Source: an uncultured Myxococcales bacterium (lineage in GTDB: Bacteria; Myxococcota_A; Polyangia; Polyangiales; Polyangiaceae). From it: DNA of 64,000 nucleotides. Numbering within the stretch: the stretch's first letter is position 1; every line of letters starts with the position of its first letter. This document shows positions 63,664-64,000 of the stretch, in pieces. The translations under genes and the position numbers were made by a program. Where the stretch lies: assembly GCA_937902985.1 (NCBI GenBank), contig CALFNG010000205.1, positions 1-64,000 on the forward strand, in the 5' to 3' direction. A model generated the notes under the pieces. It was not told where the DNA came from. It ran no database searches and saw only the letters and a list, made by a program, of their open reading frames with translations.

Positions 63664-63807
63664 GAGATTGGCCGCAGAGGCGCAGAGCAGTGATCGGGGT
63701 CGAAGACTCGCGACGTGCGCTGCGAGTGCGCGCAGCGTGCGCAAAACCCTCTGTCCTCTGCGCCCTCTGCGCCCTCTGCGCCCTCTGCGCCCTCTGCGGC
63801 CAATCTC
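63664..63807. repeat. Inverted-repeat element: GAGATTGGCCGCAGAGGCGCAGAG ... CTCTGCGCCCTCTGCGGCCAATCTC, with 9-bp CTCTGCGCC tandem repeats in the right arm
   Basis: Left arm 63664-63687, right arm 63783-63807 (reverse complement with one extra base); tandem CTCTGCGCC from 63756. Confidence 0.92.
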
Positions 63808-63809
63808 CC

Positions 63810-64000
63810 TCAGGGGCGGGTTCTGCGGAACTTGGTGCGCCATTCGCGGGTTAGGGTCGGTAAGCGGTACTCTAGGAAGATGCCGACGATCTCGCCGCCG
63901 GCGCGAAAAAAGTCGCCTCCCTTGACCCGGGAGTCGCCGACGTCTGCCCACTTCTTCAAGGGCAGCTCGTACAACCCCTCCGGGGTGCCCGAGGCCGCAA
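63810..64000 (-). CDS. C-terminal fragment of a CDS running off the right edge (unknown function)
   Basis: Open minus frame from the window end: ..AASGTPEGLYELPLKKWADVGDSRVKGGDFFRAGGEIVGIFLEYRLPTLTREWRTKFRRTRP*; absent from the ORF track because it lacks its start here. Confidence 0.5.
   Translation of the reverse strand, partial: AASGTPEGLYELPLKKWADVGDSRVKGGDFFRAGGEIVGIFLEYRLPTLTREWRTKFRRTRP

Overview
High-GC, gene-dense chromosomal window, most likely from a myxobacterium-like (Myxococcota) genome. This is inferred from gene content only: AgmX/AglT/AgmU-type gliding or Nfs-like proteins, an ElbD-like lipid megasynthase, and many Ala/Pro-rich envelope proteins. I support about 50 CDS. Housekeeping genes include rlmN, mazG, cysK, era, der, dnaB, rplI, rpsR, rpsF, pth, rplY, prs, folA, thyA and lgt. 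The accessory regions of most interest are: (1) a GMC oxidoreductase / patatin / alpha-beta hydrolase run; (2) a short OPX polysaccharide-export protein beside an outer-membrane beta-barrel gene, directly followed by a ~11.5 kb Glt/Nfs-like envelope-machine cluster; (3) an ECF sigma / anti-sigma pair carrying tandem repeats; (4) a tightly packed 4-gene lipid operon (HAD, LarA-like, 1580-aa reductase-ligase-ACP-acyltransferase-SCP2 fusion, SDR) resembling the myxobacterial ether-lipid (Elb) locus. Several repeat structures are visible directly: a 22-bp x9 array with internal palindromes, a 42-bp x8 array bracketed by a duplicated thyA 5' end, 12-bp arrays at a start codon and at a stop codon, a 7-bp x7 array, an (Ala-Thr-Gly)-coding array, and a dispersed GCGCAAAGG/GCGCAGAGG-type repeat family. 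No CRISPR array, transposase, phage gene, rRNA or tRNA was recognised. All family calls are from reading the translated motifs; no searches were run.
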